DNA of 64,000 nt from Barthelona sp. PCE. Its lineage: Eukaryota > Metamonada: BaSk clade. The notes beneath the pieces were generated by a model. The model had not been told where the DNA came from. It searched no databases and saw only the letters and a program-made list of their open reading frames with translations. The translations under genes and the position numbers were made by a program. Positions 38,064 through 47,711 of the stretch are shown here, piece by piece (position 1 is the first letter of the stretch; every line of letters starts with the position of its first letter). The DNA is taken from positions 62,001-126,000 of the forward strand of contig JAUFOR010000001.1 of NCBI GenBank assembly GCA_040285745.1, read 5' to 3'.

Positions 38064-38445
38064 TTTATCGTACATTCCGGATTTCTCTTTTTTACTATTT
38101 TTTATGGGGTGGGAACTCAATTACCCGACCTCGAGCTTAGGAACTTATTCACGCCATCCAACTAGATATCTGTCAGTAAACATGCATGTATCCGAGAGAA
38201 CTCAGCCCCTGTGAAGTCACACGCCATCCAACTAGATATCTGTCAGTAAACATGCATGTATCCGAGAGAACTCAGCCCCTGTGAAGTCATTTATCGTACA
38301 TTCCGGATTTCTCTTTTTTACTATTTTTTATGGGGTGGGAACTCAATTACCCGACCTCGAGCTTAGGAACTTATTCACGCCATCCAACTAGATATCTGTC
38401 AGTAAACATGCATGTATCCGAGAGAACTCAGCCCTTGTGAAGTCA
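38064..38445. repeat. A-B-B-A-B direct-repeat array
   Basis: Unit A (86 bp) occurs at 38064-38149 and 38290-38375 and is identical in both. Unit B (70 bp) occurs at 38150-38219, 38220-38289 and 38376-38445, with a single C-to-T difference in the third copy. The array can be read as two 156-bp AB copies with an extra B between them. B contains CATGCATG and A contains a T-rich run. No frame passes through. The near identity means recent duplication, or an assembly duplication. Confidence 0.95.
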
Positions 38446-38505
38446 ATATAAAAACAACCACGCTCTCGCTGTGGGATAAGTTTAGAGTTATCTTTTCTCA
38501 CATTT

Positions 38506-40253
38506 TCAAGTGCGTGCTTGGTAATTAGGCATGTGATATTCCACAATGGATGCTTCAGCTAAAAAGGATGGAATGTGGAACGCTTCCACTGTAGGATTTG
38601 TGGATCTTGGATCATCTTTAACGTTGAAAGTTCTCAATACCATTGTTTTGGTTTCCTCGTCATATATTGTTGATTGCACAATGTCATTAGGCAGATTCAG
38701 TATGTTCATTTCATTTTCGATATTTGGTAAGTTTTCATTGTGTAGAAAAACTTTTTCAATTACACCATTGAATATTGACACTTGAACAATACCGTGCTCC
38801 ATTTTCAGACATGCATCACCCACGAAATATCTGAAGCGATTATCATCAACAGAATGATCGTGAAGCAGCACAGGCTCTAAGAAGTTACCTGATGACCAAT
38901 CCAAACAGCATAAATAATCATTTTTTGAATCTCTCTTCTCAATAACAAATAGGTGGTGATCATGTATCTCAATCATTGGTCGAGGGTTATAGTATTTTTC
39001 TGCGATATTATCGTTATGTTCAAAGAAAAAATGCTTTTGAACCTCCACATCACACTTGTTAACTATGAATTGTAAAAAATGTAAAGAATCAGAGCACAAA
39101 ATGCACACAGAATTGTTTGCTGTCGAATCACAATACTCATAAACTTTTTTGTTCGCGGTTAGCTCGAGTATCACTGTGTTTCCCAAATATACAAGACAAT
39201 TGCCCAGATTATCATAATCAATGCAAAGGGGCAGTCCAAGAAGAAAGTCAGCACATTTCTTACCACCATGTGGTAGGTCAGTTATGATTGGTAGGTATTC
39301 TTTCCCCACCCAGTGAATCTTGACAATTTTTCTGGTACTCCTATCACCAGATCTCTTCATCGAGAATACATAAAAATCGTCCTCATCCGAAGAAAAAGGA
39401 TGTGTTGAAATAACAGTGAATTTAATTTCAGAATCATCATCATGCTCCTTAAGAACTACAATTTTTTTTTCTTTTAAGTAAAAAAAGTATTGATTTAGCT
39501 GAACATCATCGTAGAACTTGGGAATGCCATCAAAAAAAACCAACTCAGAAGAGAGACCACATAATCGCATCACCTCATTTTCGACATACGAATATTTGAT
39601 TGGGCCAAAACTTCCTGTATTGCTACAAGTACCATAAAGAACGAAGTCTTCATGGTGAAAGGAATCTTGTGTTAAATCGATATGGTTAAAATGATCGCAA
39701 ATGGGATCATTTAATTCCATCGTTCCTGAAGACATATGCAATTCACCATTCTCAACGTGAACAATAACACAATATAAACAATTTAAAAGCGACATCGGAC
39801 ACTCAAATATGATCATTGTGCATATATCTTGTGATAGTGTAATAATTCCGAAACTTTGCAATGAGATATTCAAGCTCTTTAACTGGGGGAATCTTTCAGT
39901 TAAGTTAACACGATTCCTCTGACAGTCGATAATGATCATATCTTCAAGCATGTCATCAACTGTCGAAATCAAACAGACACATCAGCGTTTAAGCATTTGA
40001 TGGATTTACCGTTTTCTAACAAAACGTGGCTTGAAGTACTCGAAGGGCATGGGCGATATTCACCAATACTGTGCTTAAGATGCTTGCATGTGTCGTCCAC
40101 GTACCCAATAAAGTCTTTCCCTTCAATAGCGCTTTCCACAAAATCCATTTCGATCTTTTGGGTTTTTAGCACTCTAATACCATGCCCTTCAATAATAATT
40201 TTGCCTTCTGGATATGCGCTGTTGGTCAGATTGAATTTTCTGATTCGAGGCAT
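38506..40253 (-). CDS. Beta-rich orphan protein, two exons
   Basis: Two overlapping frames, 94 and about 480 codons, become one 565-residue protein when a 50-nt intron (40009-39960) is removed: exon 1 is 40253-40010 and exon 2 is 39959-38506. The junction reads VLLEN-V-DDMLEDM. Without splicing, the second frame would have no ATG near its start, and the first would end in a short unexplained peptide. The protein is rich in short beta strands, like the neighbouring orphans, and has no TM segment or known signature. The alternative is two separate genes or a -1 frameshift at GTTTGA; the intron explains the data best. Confidence 0.68.
39960..40009 (-). other. Predicted spliceosomal intron (50 nt)
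   Basis: Donor GTAAAT and acceptor TTTCGACAG, with CTGATG upstream as a weak branch candidate. Removal joins the two frames exactly in phase 1. The acceptor lacks the CTAAC-type element of the other two introns, so this is the least typical of the three. Confidence 0.58.
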
Positions 40254-40477
40254 TTTGGGTGAGAATGGGATAGCACCCTTTTGCTTCCATCGTGAAGTAA
40301 TTAATACTTTAATTTACATTTTATGTCGCTTTGAAGACTTTATTGATTGTATACATCACAAATACGCAAATTTATCAGTTAAGAAAAAACAACAGTACCA
40401 TAAACTTTGAAATAATGTTTGAAAATTGTTATAAAGTACGTTTAGAATTTAAACGAAAGTTGGCCAGACAATGAAAA

Positions 40478-41389
40478 CTATGAAAGAAACGCAATAAAAC
40501 ATAAAATTAAAAGAAACACCAGATAGGTAGCATAGAGCAAACACTTCATGTTAACCCCTTCATTGATTGACGAAATAACCTCACTATTGGTCTCGTCGAA
40601 GGTAAGAATAGGTTCATCTTCAGAAGGAAGGATTGCTGAAGGATTTGCTACAGAAGTATCCAATGAATAATGTGTATTTGAAGTGAATTTGACGGTTAAA
40701 ATGACTGTGGTCTCACCATCCCTTGCTGATAAGCAAACATGTGTTGCTTTATCATTGGGCAAAACTTTTATCTTCGAAGCTATAGAATAGTTAAAAGTTT
40801 GATGAAAACCAGTTTCACTATTATACAAGGCAACAGTGTTATCACCTTGTTCACCTATATGTGACATGACCATCCAGCCATACTTACACATACAAAAGCT
40901 GCTTACTTTGAAAGGCAATGTATATGATTCCATGAGTGTTATTCCACCGTTTGAATTCAACTCAAAAATCGAAATATGCTCTTTGCTAGGCGATAAACAA
41001 CCCAAGGTGGTGGAAACCATAGATAAAAATTCGCATTTGGGCAGGCAATGTTCATCATCAAATATTCTGATGGTGTTATCCCTATTGAACCTGAACGTTC
41101 GCACAAGGGTATCAAATCTATCATTCTCACTTGTATTAGTATTAGTAACTGCAATGATACCGTACTTTCCTGTGTGAATTAAAAATACTAGTTTGTCTTC
41201 AGGTTGCTCAGTGTCCAAGAAAGCACGTCCATAAATACCCTTTGCGTCTGTAAGAACTCGAGAAAAATTCTCTTCAACCATAGTTCTTTTCAAAGGCTCA
41301 TGCTCCAAAAACAAGTCCCAAGATTCGTTGTCTTCCTGCAAAATAATGCTTTTGCTGTTTGGGAAGTACTTAAAGTATCTGTCAGGCAT
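40478..41389 (-). CDS. Beta-rich orphan protein with C-terminal membrane anchor
   Basis: A 303-residue protein. Residues 1-275 are short beta strands of the same style as the neighbouring orphans. The last 20 residues form a single hydrophobic segment (CLLYATYLVFLLILCFIAFL) followed by one Ser, a tail-anchor arrangement. There is no signal peptide. A tail-anchored protein would face the cytosol and insert after translation. Family unknown. Confidence 0.8.
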   Translation of the reverse strand: MPDRYFKYFPNSKSIILQEDNESWDLFLEHEPLKRTMVEENFSRVLTDAKGIYGRAFLDTEQPEDKLVFLIHTGKYGIIAVTNTNTSENDRFDTLVRTFRFNRDNTIRIFDDEHCLPKCEFLSMVSTTLGCLSPSKEHISIFELNSNGGITLMESYTLPFKVSSFCMCKYGWMVMSHIGEQGDNTVALYNSETGFHQTFNYSIASKIKVLPNDKATHVCLSARDGETTVILTVKFTSNTHYSLDTSVANPSAILPSEDEPILTFDETNSEVISSINEGVNMKCLLYATYLVFLLILCFIAFLS

Positions 41390-41791
41390 AATTAGGAAAA
41401 GGAAAGATGAGATAAAGCAGGCGCCAATCTTCAGTGAACATCCTTGGGCAGGGAGATGTGCAGCACAGCAATAATTGAGAAAATGAAAGTGTCTACGCTT
41501 GTGATACTAATTAGCCCATTTTTTTAGCTTCGATCTGGGATAAAAGTGTTTATGTTGTGCAATGTCGGTTATAGCTATACTAGATCCACACTAACTCAGT
41601 TAATTAAGAATTTATAAAGGAAAATGTTGATAAAACTGACATGAGGCTGTATACATTCTAAATTAATTTTAACCAGGATTATTAACCGTATTTGCTTAAT
41701 TTATTAATACTTACAACATTTAGTACTACGTATATCATAGAGAAGTTGTTTTTCAAACTTTATCTTTTTCCTTTGCGAATATGTCTTCTGG
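41390..41791. other. Divergent intergenic region
   Basis: 402 bp between the tail-anchored orphan and the DENN gene. AT-rich, with no repeat or RNA gene recognised. A TTTATCTTTTTCCTTT pyrimidine tract lies just before the DENN start. Confidence 0.5.
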
Positions 41792-43657
41792 ATGAAAAAT
41801 TGGACATCAGACTCCTCCAAGTTACTTCAATTCTGTTTTATAGTGGAGATATGCGAAGACAACAGCCTTAACACTGTCTTTTCGCATCCAAAGGGCAATT
41901 TCGAGTTTACAGATCACACACATGTGATAGTTCCTCACCCGGAACTGCTCATGACAGATCCAACGCAGACACAATACTGTGTTGTGTTTACCAACGAGCA
42001 TAATGAACGTCTTTTTGGTTTCTGTCGCTTCTTGCACATTGACCAACGAAGCAAAAGGCCAGCGGTTGTTTGTTTATTGAGCGCTCATTGTTGGCCGAGC
42101 TTTTTCCACCAAATTTTGACAGTTACACATTTGCATCGTTTGTGCATGATTAAGAGTGGTGGATTCTCGGACATGGTGCTTTTTTTAACTCGATTAGCGT
42201 CAGCACCACTTCCCACTGGTGGTTCAACACTCCGTCTTGTTTCAAATTCAGCTACCTCCTTTTCCTTCGTCAGGCCAGGCCCATTTAACTACCCACACGG
42301 AGATCTCGAGTACCGTAGCCTCTTTGAGTCGCTGAAACCGAGTCAGCTTATCCCGCTGATGCTGCATATCCTTGTTGAACGTCCAGTGCTTTTTACCGGG
42401 TCATCTCTCCGTCTATTGAGCGATTCTGTTATTAGTATGTATCACCTCTGCCACCCACTGCGATGGCGCCACCTCTTCATCAGTATCCTACCTCAATCAG
42501 TGCTTCACTTCGTATGCGCACCGGTTCCCTACATTTTCGGTGTCCACAAGTCTATTGTTCACCAAATAGAGGGCATGCCACTGCCTGAGAACGGATTGAT
42601 CGTTGATATCGACCGTGGTTCAGTCCGTCCAATGTCTCAATCCCAGTTTCTTCCTTCATCATCGAGCCACACAAGCAAGCTCGCAACAAGGTTATCAAAG
42701 CTAGTGCGTAAGCTACAGAAGACCGGTCAATTCGACGTGGGAACGTTTTTATCGCACGTTGACACGTTCATAACAGGCATTATCGGAAATGTCACAGGTT
42801 ATATCCGGCCCATCATGGGGAAGCGGTGCACCGCCAGCGACGTGCACACAAAGACGCACTACTTCGACATGCGTGGTTACATCCGCGATAGAACGAGGCA
42901 GACGGCAGAGATTCTGAAGCTCATTACCAAGACGCAGTGTTTCCGGTTGTATGTTCTGGATCTCCTTGTTAAGTACGGCCGTGGCGAGATACGGAATGAT
43001 GGGGGCTTCTTTGACAAATTAAACAACAAGGCAAGCTCGTTTTTGAACAAGTTCTTTACAGAACCCGTAATGTCTCCTGCTTCAAACGTTGTGGTTAGTA
43101 CGTTGACCCCTGTTCGATCCGCGACCTCAGTTGTCGCTGTGCGTACGCCTACGCTGCTCCAATCACTGTCAAACGTCTGTAGGCCGCCGTTGTGGGATCA
43201 AAATTTTGAGGAACTGCATGACCTGTTTATGCCGAACGTTGACCGCGTGTGCATGGTGCAGAGGCGCGAGGAGGAGCAAAGAGAAGAGAAGATGCTGTTT
43301 GTTGTGCGCGAGGATGAATCATACACACCAAGCGTAAAGGATGAACCAGAGTTCTTTAGTTTTAATGATGTTGAAGAAAAGGTCCCCGTTTTCTTTGAGG
43401 AAGATTCATCAGCTGTATCAGAATCTTTCCTTGAAGTCGAGGTGATCGGCACAGGAAGGCCACAGAGTGCCCCACCCACACCAATGGATGCTCCAAGCAC
43501 AGCATTTTTTGATCGATGTGCCAGTGCCAACTCAATACCAACACCACAACCGCAGGGGCGTCGGCGGAGCTTGAGTTCAGGTAATGTATCTTTATTCCCA
43601 CCACAGCAGAAGGCTAGAAGACCATCAGCCATTCAAATACTTGATGACATTTTCTAG
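41792..43657 (+). CDS. DENN-domain protein
   Basis: A 621-residue protein. An upstream DENN module covers about residues 10-85 (QFCFIVEI, YCVVFTNEHNERLFGFCRFL), and the central DENN module covers 155-270, with the hallmark ILVERPVLFTGSSLRLLS and the proline-rich end LPQSVLHFVCAPVPYIFGVH. A helical region to about 410 fits the downstream DENN part. The last 200 residues are disordered. DENN proteins are exchange factors for Rab GTPases in membrane traffic; connecdenn (DENND1)-type proteins look closest, by recollection. Start at the first in-frame ATG, directly before the conserved first strand. Confidence 0.88.
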   Translation: MKNWTSDSSKLLQFCFIVEICEDNSLNTVFSHPKGNFEFTDHTHVIVPHPELLMTDPTQTQYCVVFTNEHNERLFGFCRFLHIDQRSKRPAVVCLLSAHCWPSFFHQILTVTHLHRLCMIKSGGFSDMVLFLTRLASAPLPTGGSTLRLVSNSATSFSFVRPGPFNYPHGDLEYRSLFESLKPSQLIPLMLHILVERPVLFTGSSLRLLSDSVISMYHLCHPLRWRHLFISILPQSVLHFVCAPVPYIFGVHKSIVHQIEGMPLPENGLIVDIDRGSVRPMSQSQFLPSSSSHTSKLATRLSKLVRKLQKTGQFDVGTFLSHVDTFITGIIGNVTGYIRPIMGKRCTASDVHTKTHYFDMRGYIRDRTRQTAEILKLITKTQCFRLYVLDLLVKYGRGEIRNDGGFFDKLNNKASSFLNKFFTEPVMSPASNVVVSTLTPVRSATSVVAVRTPTLLQSLSNVCRPPLWDQNFEELHDLFMPNVDRVCMVQRREEEQREEKMLFVVREDESYTPSVKDEPEFFSFNDVEEKVPVFFEEDSSAVSESFLEVEVIGTGRPQSAPPTPMDAPSTAFFDRCASANSIPTPQPQGRRRSLSSGNVSLFPPQQKARRPSAIQILDDIF

Positions 43658-43664
43658 CATTAGA

Positions 43665-43670
43665 AATAAA
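43665..43670 (+). terminator. AATAAA poly(A) signal candidate
   Basis: AATAAA starts 8 nt after the TAG of the DENN gene and 19 bp before the convergent FAM184 stop codon. Confidence 0.45.
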
Positions 43671-43688
43671 AAAAGCGTATGATTATTT

Positions 43689-46600
43689 TTACTTTGAGCT
43701 ACGACGTCTGTTATTATTGATTGATAGTCCACTAGAAACTCTCTTTGGCTTATTAATGTTCCCCATTGAATTTGATCGTTGTAATGGGGGTAATCTGCTT
43801 GACTTCGGACCTGAGCTCATTCCTCTCTTTTTCTTCTTTTTCTGGAGCGGATCAAGTGTACCAATCGTACCAACACTGCCACCAAACATCTTTGTGTAGT
43901 TCTCATCACGGTTTACGAGCTCAAGCTTGAAGTACTGCATTTGTTGCTTGATTTCTTCAAGTTCTTCCGTCCTCTGATCTAGTGCGAGCTTCAGTTGTTC
44001 AATGAATTCCAGATCTTCTGGTCTGCTTGGTCTTTCAAGGTAAAGGTTGTGATATTCCTCGACTTTTTCGTTTAACTTCATTCTTTCTTCATCAAAGCTA
44101 CGCTCCAGCGATTGTATCTCTTTCTTTAGCTTCTCAATATCCATTTTGTGGTTAGAAACCATTCTATTAACGGTTGATTGCATCTCCCGTTCAAGTGTGT
44201 TTTCCAACTCGATAAGCTCACGTTGATGGGCGATCTTGAGCTGTCTTAACGCATCTTGGTGGTCAGTGTGCTGTGATTCGAGAGATGTGACATTTCGCAA
44301 TGTTCCTTGTAAGGTTTCACGCATTTCCGTCAGTTCCTTATCTTTTGCTGATAATTGCGCCACATACCCATTAATTTTGGCCTCATACTCGAGGATTACG
44401 TTCTTCTCACGCTCCCTCTGCTTGTTCAATTTGGCATCAAAATCGTCAAACATTTTTTTTGATTGGGCTCTCAACTCATCACGTACCTTCTCCAGGCGGG
44501 AAATCTCTTCAGCATGACGTTCACTAAGGCGTTGTTCTAAAGAATACTGATCATCAATGGCCAACTGTTTTGCTCTCGCCATTTGCTCTTTGAACCCTTC
44601 AATTTCGCTCTCGAACTTTGTCTTATGGGCAGCCATCAACTCTTCGTGAGCCTTCTTCAGCCGCTCCACTTCTAATCTGTGATTGTTCCGTACTGAATCC
44701 ATTTCATTGGACAGCCGACCATTACTGGCTTCGGCCGAGCTCTTCAAGAACTCCAACTCCTCTTCCAGGACTGAAATTCGGTGATCTGTACTTTCTTTAA
44801 TATCAGAAATCTCTTGCTTGTGGTTTTTCTGCATTGTTTTGATGTGTTCATCAAAATCGATTCTGAGTTCGGCCATTTTCTTGCCAGCATCAGTTATTTG
44901 CCTCTGTAGTGCAACCTTCTCCTTCTCAAGGCGATCACGCTCCGACTGCATCGTGAGGAGAGCCGTCTGTAGTTTCTTAGTCTCGGTTGAGGTCACCTCG
45001 TTTGAGTCCTTTTGCATTTCAAGTGTATTGCGCAGCTCAGCAAGAGAGTCCTCCAGCTGGCTCATCTGTTGAGTCTTTGCATCCAGTTGGTCGTTCATCA
45101 TGCGCTGTTTCTCGCTCAAATCCTCAATTTTTAATAGTAAATCATCGCGTTCTGCCTCAACAGTGGTCCTTGATGTTTTCTCTTTTTCAATCTCATCATT
45201 CTTAGCCATAATTTCAGAGCTGGCGGTATCCAGCTCAGCTTGTTTTGCGATAAGTTCCTCCTTCAATCGCTGCATAGCATCAGAGCTGTTTGAGTTTGAT
45301 GACTGCAGTTGGTGCTGCAGCTCCAACACCAACAGCTTCGATTTCTTGAGCTCGGAGAACAACGTGTCTCGCTCGGTGCTCAGCTTACTGACGGATGACT
45401 CGAGCTCGTCAATTGCGACCTGCTTCTCAGCAACAGCCTTGTTCTTTGCTGCAACAACAGCAGTTATTTCTTCTGTTTTCGCAGCAACTTCACCCTCTAC
45501 CTCTGTTATCCAGGCGTTTAGCTTCTCCTTTTCCTTTTCAAACAACCTCTTTTCGATCTCTAGCTCACGAGCATGTGTTGTTTTGGCAGTGTTAAGTGCA
45601 TTTTCCTGCTTCTCAAGGGATACTTCTAGGGCCTTGACTTTTGTTGATAGTATCTGATTCTCATCAACCAAGCGAGAAATCTCTGCTTGTGTGTCAGACA
45701 TTGAAGAGCCCAACTGGTTCTGCTTTGCACGCATAGTGTTAATTTCTTCCAGTTGTTGTCTATTACGATCTTTTAGTGTTGCAATTTCAGATGAAAGCTC
45801 TTCGTTCTGCGCATCAAGCACACTGTTGGCATCATCAGCAGCCTTTTTGCCAGTCTCAAGTTCTCGCTTAATCCCTTCAAGAGCCTTCACATCTTTGTCG
45901 CGCTGTTCCAACGTCAGAAATACCTGGTTAAGCTGTTTTTCGAACCCAGCTTTCTCATTGTTCACCTTCAACAGATCACCTTTTAGTTCAAGCGTCTGAC
46001 GCTCCAAAGACGTGCATGTTTGTTCCAAAGACGCCATCTTTTTTGCTTGGTCTGCGTGCGTCCCTGCCCACTTCTCATTCTCCTCTCTCAACTTGGTCAG
46101 TTCCGTTCCCAGGTTGACGTTTTTAATCGTCAGCTCATTGTTCCGTTCCTCTAAAGAACCAATACGGGAGTTCAGCTCATCCACGATACTACGGTTTGCG
46201 ACGCTCGTTTCCTCCAATAGCAGCTGGTTCTGCTGCTTGGCCTCACGCAGCTGCTCTTCAAGTGATACAATAGTTCCGCCTGCTTTTTCGCACTCTGCAA
46301 TTTTATCCAAATTCTCAGAGTGAAGTTTTGCGTACTTATCTGTTTGTTCTTTCAACATCGCGTTGTACTTGTCGTTTGACGTCCGTAACACACCCGCTAC
46401 CTCCTCTTCCTTCTGCAGGTTGAGGTTCTTTATCTGTTTTTGATAGCGAGCAATTTTTTCATCGCACTTTTCTCTGATCTTTGAGAACTCATTTTCGAAC
46501 GTGGATATGGTCGTCTGGTATCCCTCACAACACTTTTCAATCTTAGATTGCTGCAGCGACAAACTATCTTGCTGAGTATTTTGCATTCGAGACATTTGCT

Positions 46601-46913
46601 TCTCCGTGCTCGCCTTGTAAGCCTCCAGTTCCTGGATGAACTGCGCTTTTTCGCCCTCATGCTTCTGTGTGAGATCATCAAGAGCCTTTTGGAGCTTTGC
46701 TGTCTGATCTTTTTCCTTCAGTTGATTCCGCACTTCACATAGCTTCTCAAGACTGCTCTCCATTATCGTCTTGATCTCCAGCTCGTACGCCTCGCATGTC
46801 TCCCTAAATTCATAAGCCTTGTTCTCTTGCTTAGAATTTAGTAAGTATATTACGCGGGTAAGTTGGGCGATCTTCTTGTTTAGTTTGAACAGCAGATCCC
46901 CCGGTGCACTCAT
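43689..46913 (-). CDS. FAM184-family coiled-coil protein
   Basis: A 1074-residue protein, nearly all coiled coil. Both ends carry family landmarks: KLNKKIAQLTRVIYLLN at 10-26 (KMSKKIAQLTKVIYALN in animal FAM184A), and near the C-terminus SRPEDLEFIEQLK, then YFKLELVNRDENYTKMF and TLDPLQKKKKK, which match the animal protein in order and spacing. A basic disordered tail follows. FAM184 is of poorly known function; its wide but patchy distribution fits a cytoskeletal or ciliary role, which is inference. The match at both ends argues that the gene is complete. It is convergent with the DENN gene. Confidence 0.88.
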   Translation of the reverse strand: MSAPGDLLFKLNKKIAQLTRVIYLLNSKQENKAYEFRETCEAYELEIKTIMESSLEKLCEVRNQLKEKDQTAKLQKALDDLTQKHEGEKAQFIQELEAYKASTEKQMSRMQNTQQDSLSLQQSKIEKCCEGYQTTISTFENEFSKIREKCDEKIARYQKQIKNLNLQKEEEVAGVLRTSNDKYNAMLKEQTDKYAKLHSENLDKIAECEKAGGTIVSLEEQLREAKQQNQLLLEETSVANRSIVDELNSRIGSLEERNNELTIKNVNLGTELTKLREENEKWAGTHADQAKKMASLEQTCTSLERQTLELKGDLLKVNNEKAGFEKQLNQVFLTLEQRDKDVKALEGIKRELETGKKAADDANSVLDAQNEELSSEIATLKDRNRQQLEEINTMRAKQNQLGSSMSDTQAEISRLVDENQILSTKVKALEVSLEKQENALNTAKTTHARELEIEKRLFEKEKEKLNAWITEVEGEVAAKTEEITAVVAAKNKAVAEKQVAIDELESSVSKLSTERDTLFSELKKSKLLVLELQHQLQSSNSNSSDAMQRLKEELIAKQAELDTASSEIMAKNDEIEKEKTSRTTVEAERDDLLLKIEDLSEKQRMMNDQLDAKTQQMSQLEDSLAELRNTLEMQKDSNEVTSTETKKLQTALLTMQSERDRLEKEKVALQRQITDAGKKMAELRIDFDEHIKTMQKNHKQEISDIKESTDHRISVLEEELEFLKSSAEASNGRLSNEMDSVRNNHRLEVERLKKAHEELMAAHKTKFESEIEGFKEQMARAKQLAIDDQYSLEQRLSERHAEEISRLEKVRDELRAQSKKMFDDFDAKLNKQREREKNVILEYEAKINGYVAQLSAKDKELTEMRETLQGTLRNVTSLESQHTDHQDALRQLKIAHQRELIELENTLEREMQSTVNRMVSNHKMDIEKLKKEIQSLERSFDEERMKLNEKVEEYHNLYLERPSRPEDLEFIEQLKLALDQRTEELEEIKQQMQYFKLELVNRDENYTKMFGGSVGTIGTLDPLQKKKKKRGMSSGPKSSRLPPLQRSNSMGNINKPKRVSSGLSINNNRRRSSK

Positions 46914-47110
46914 TATACAATAAAATAGCCCTGAATATACAGCAGAGTGGTGATAAATGTGTAACAGATATCGATTGCAGAAGTTGAGACAGTTCTTTTC
47001 ATATGTGTGCTATTTATTGGCATAGGTGGTTGAAAATAACCACCATGTCACTTTGGGAAGAACGCAATTTTGTTAGTTGCTTTCTCACCTATTTATAACT
47101 TAACACATTA

Positions 47111-47434
47111 ATGGGAGCTTCTAAGGCCAAACAACAGGATTTACCTGTGGCATTAAATGCGAAAAAACCGAAACAAGCAAAGTTGAGCTCCAAAACGAGG
47201 AACATGAAATTTATGTCAAAGAAGACATTTTCAGTTGCAGAAGTGCAAGAAGAAGCACGAAAAGAGGAGTGGAAGGGGGACATTAGACTTGATTTGCCAT
47301 CATCAGAGACCAAAACGAACGATCGTGCCATTATTGTCAATTTTATCGCTTCTCGTGGTAGTTTTGGCGGAACTAACCAATATTTGGAATACAGAGTGCG
47401 TGAGCTGAAGACTTATGTGGTCAAGAAGCGATGA
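47111..47434 (+). CDS. MPP6: Exosome cofactor MPP6 (MPHOSPH6) homologue
   Basis: A 107-residue basic protein. The N-terminal half has LSSKTRNMKFMSKKT, matching the MPP6 signature LSKNLLRMKFMQR; then EEWKGDIRLDLP (EEHWYLDLP in human) and SRGSFGGTNQYLE (GRMSFRGFNPEVE). MPP6 binds RNA and the nuclear RNA exosome, helping recruit MTR4 for 5.8S maturation and nuclear RNA decay. It is shorter than the human protein (160) because the C-terminal tail is reduced. CTATTTATAACTT lies 15-28 bp before the ATG as a possible core promoter. Confidence 0.8.
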   Translation: MGASKAKQQDLPVALNAKKPKQAKLSSKTRNMKFMSKKTFSVAEVQEEARKEEWKGDIRLDLPSSETKTNDRAIIVNFIASRGSFGGTNQYLEYRVRELKTYVVKKR

Positions 47435-47711
47435 TCAAGAATACTGTTATTGAATCGTTTTAATGAGCATTGTATTAACAAAATAACATCCATTAAATGG
47501 AATTTGGGCACGTCAAGAACACTTTATTACACTGATACAAGCATGTGCTCTGCAGAATTTTTTATGTGATAGTGATGGTGTTGAGCAAGCTTTTACATGT
47601 GGTTAAAAAGCATCCGCAATTCAGACCAAAGAATAAACATTGAATGAAATATTATCTGCAAGGTGTTTCACCATTTTCAACCTTTTCTTTTGTTCGACAT
47701 TGTTATAAAAC

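Noticed and set aside
38064-38445. CRISPR-like array
   Set aside because: Repeats are 70-86 bp and contiguous with no unique spacers, in a eukaryotic context.
39969-40253. Pseudogene with a -1 frameshift
   Set aside because: A 50-nt intron with GT-AG ends restores the frame exactly, which is a simpler explanation.
47089-47340. 83-codon antisense frame
   Set aside because: It is the shadow of the MPP6 gene, whose motifs are recognisable.
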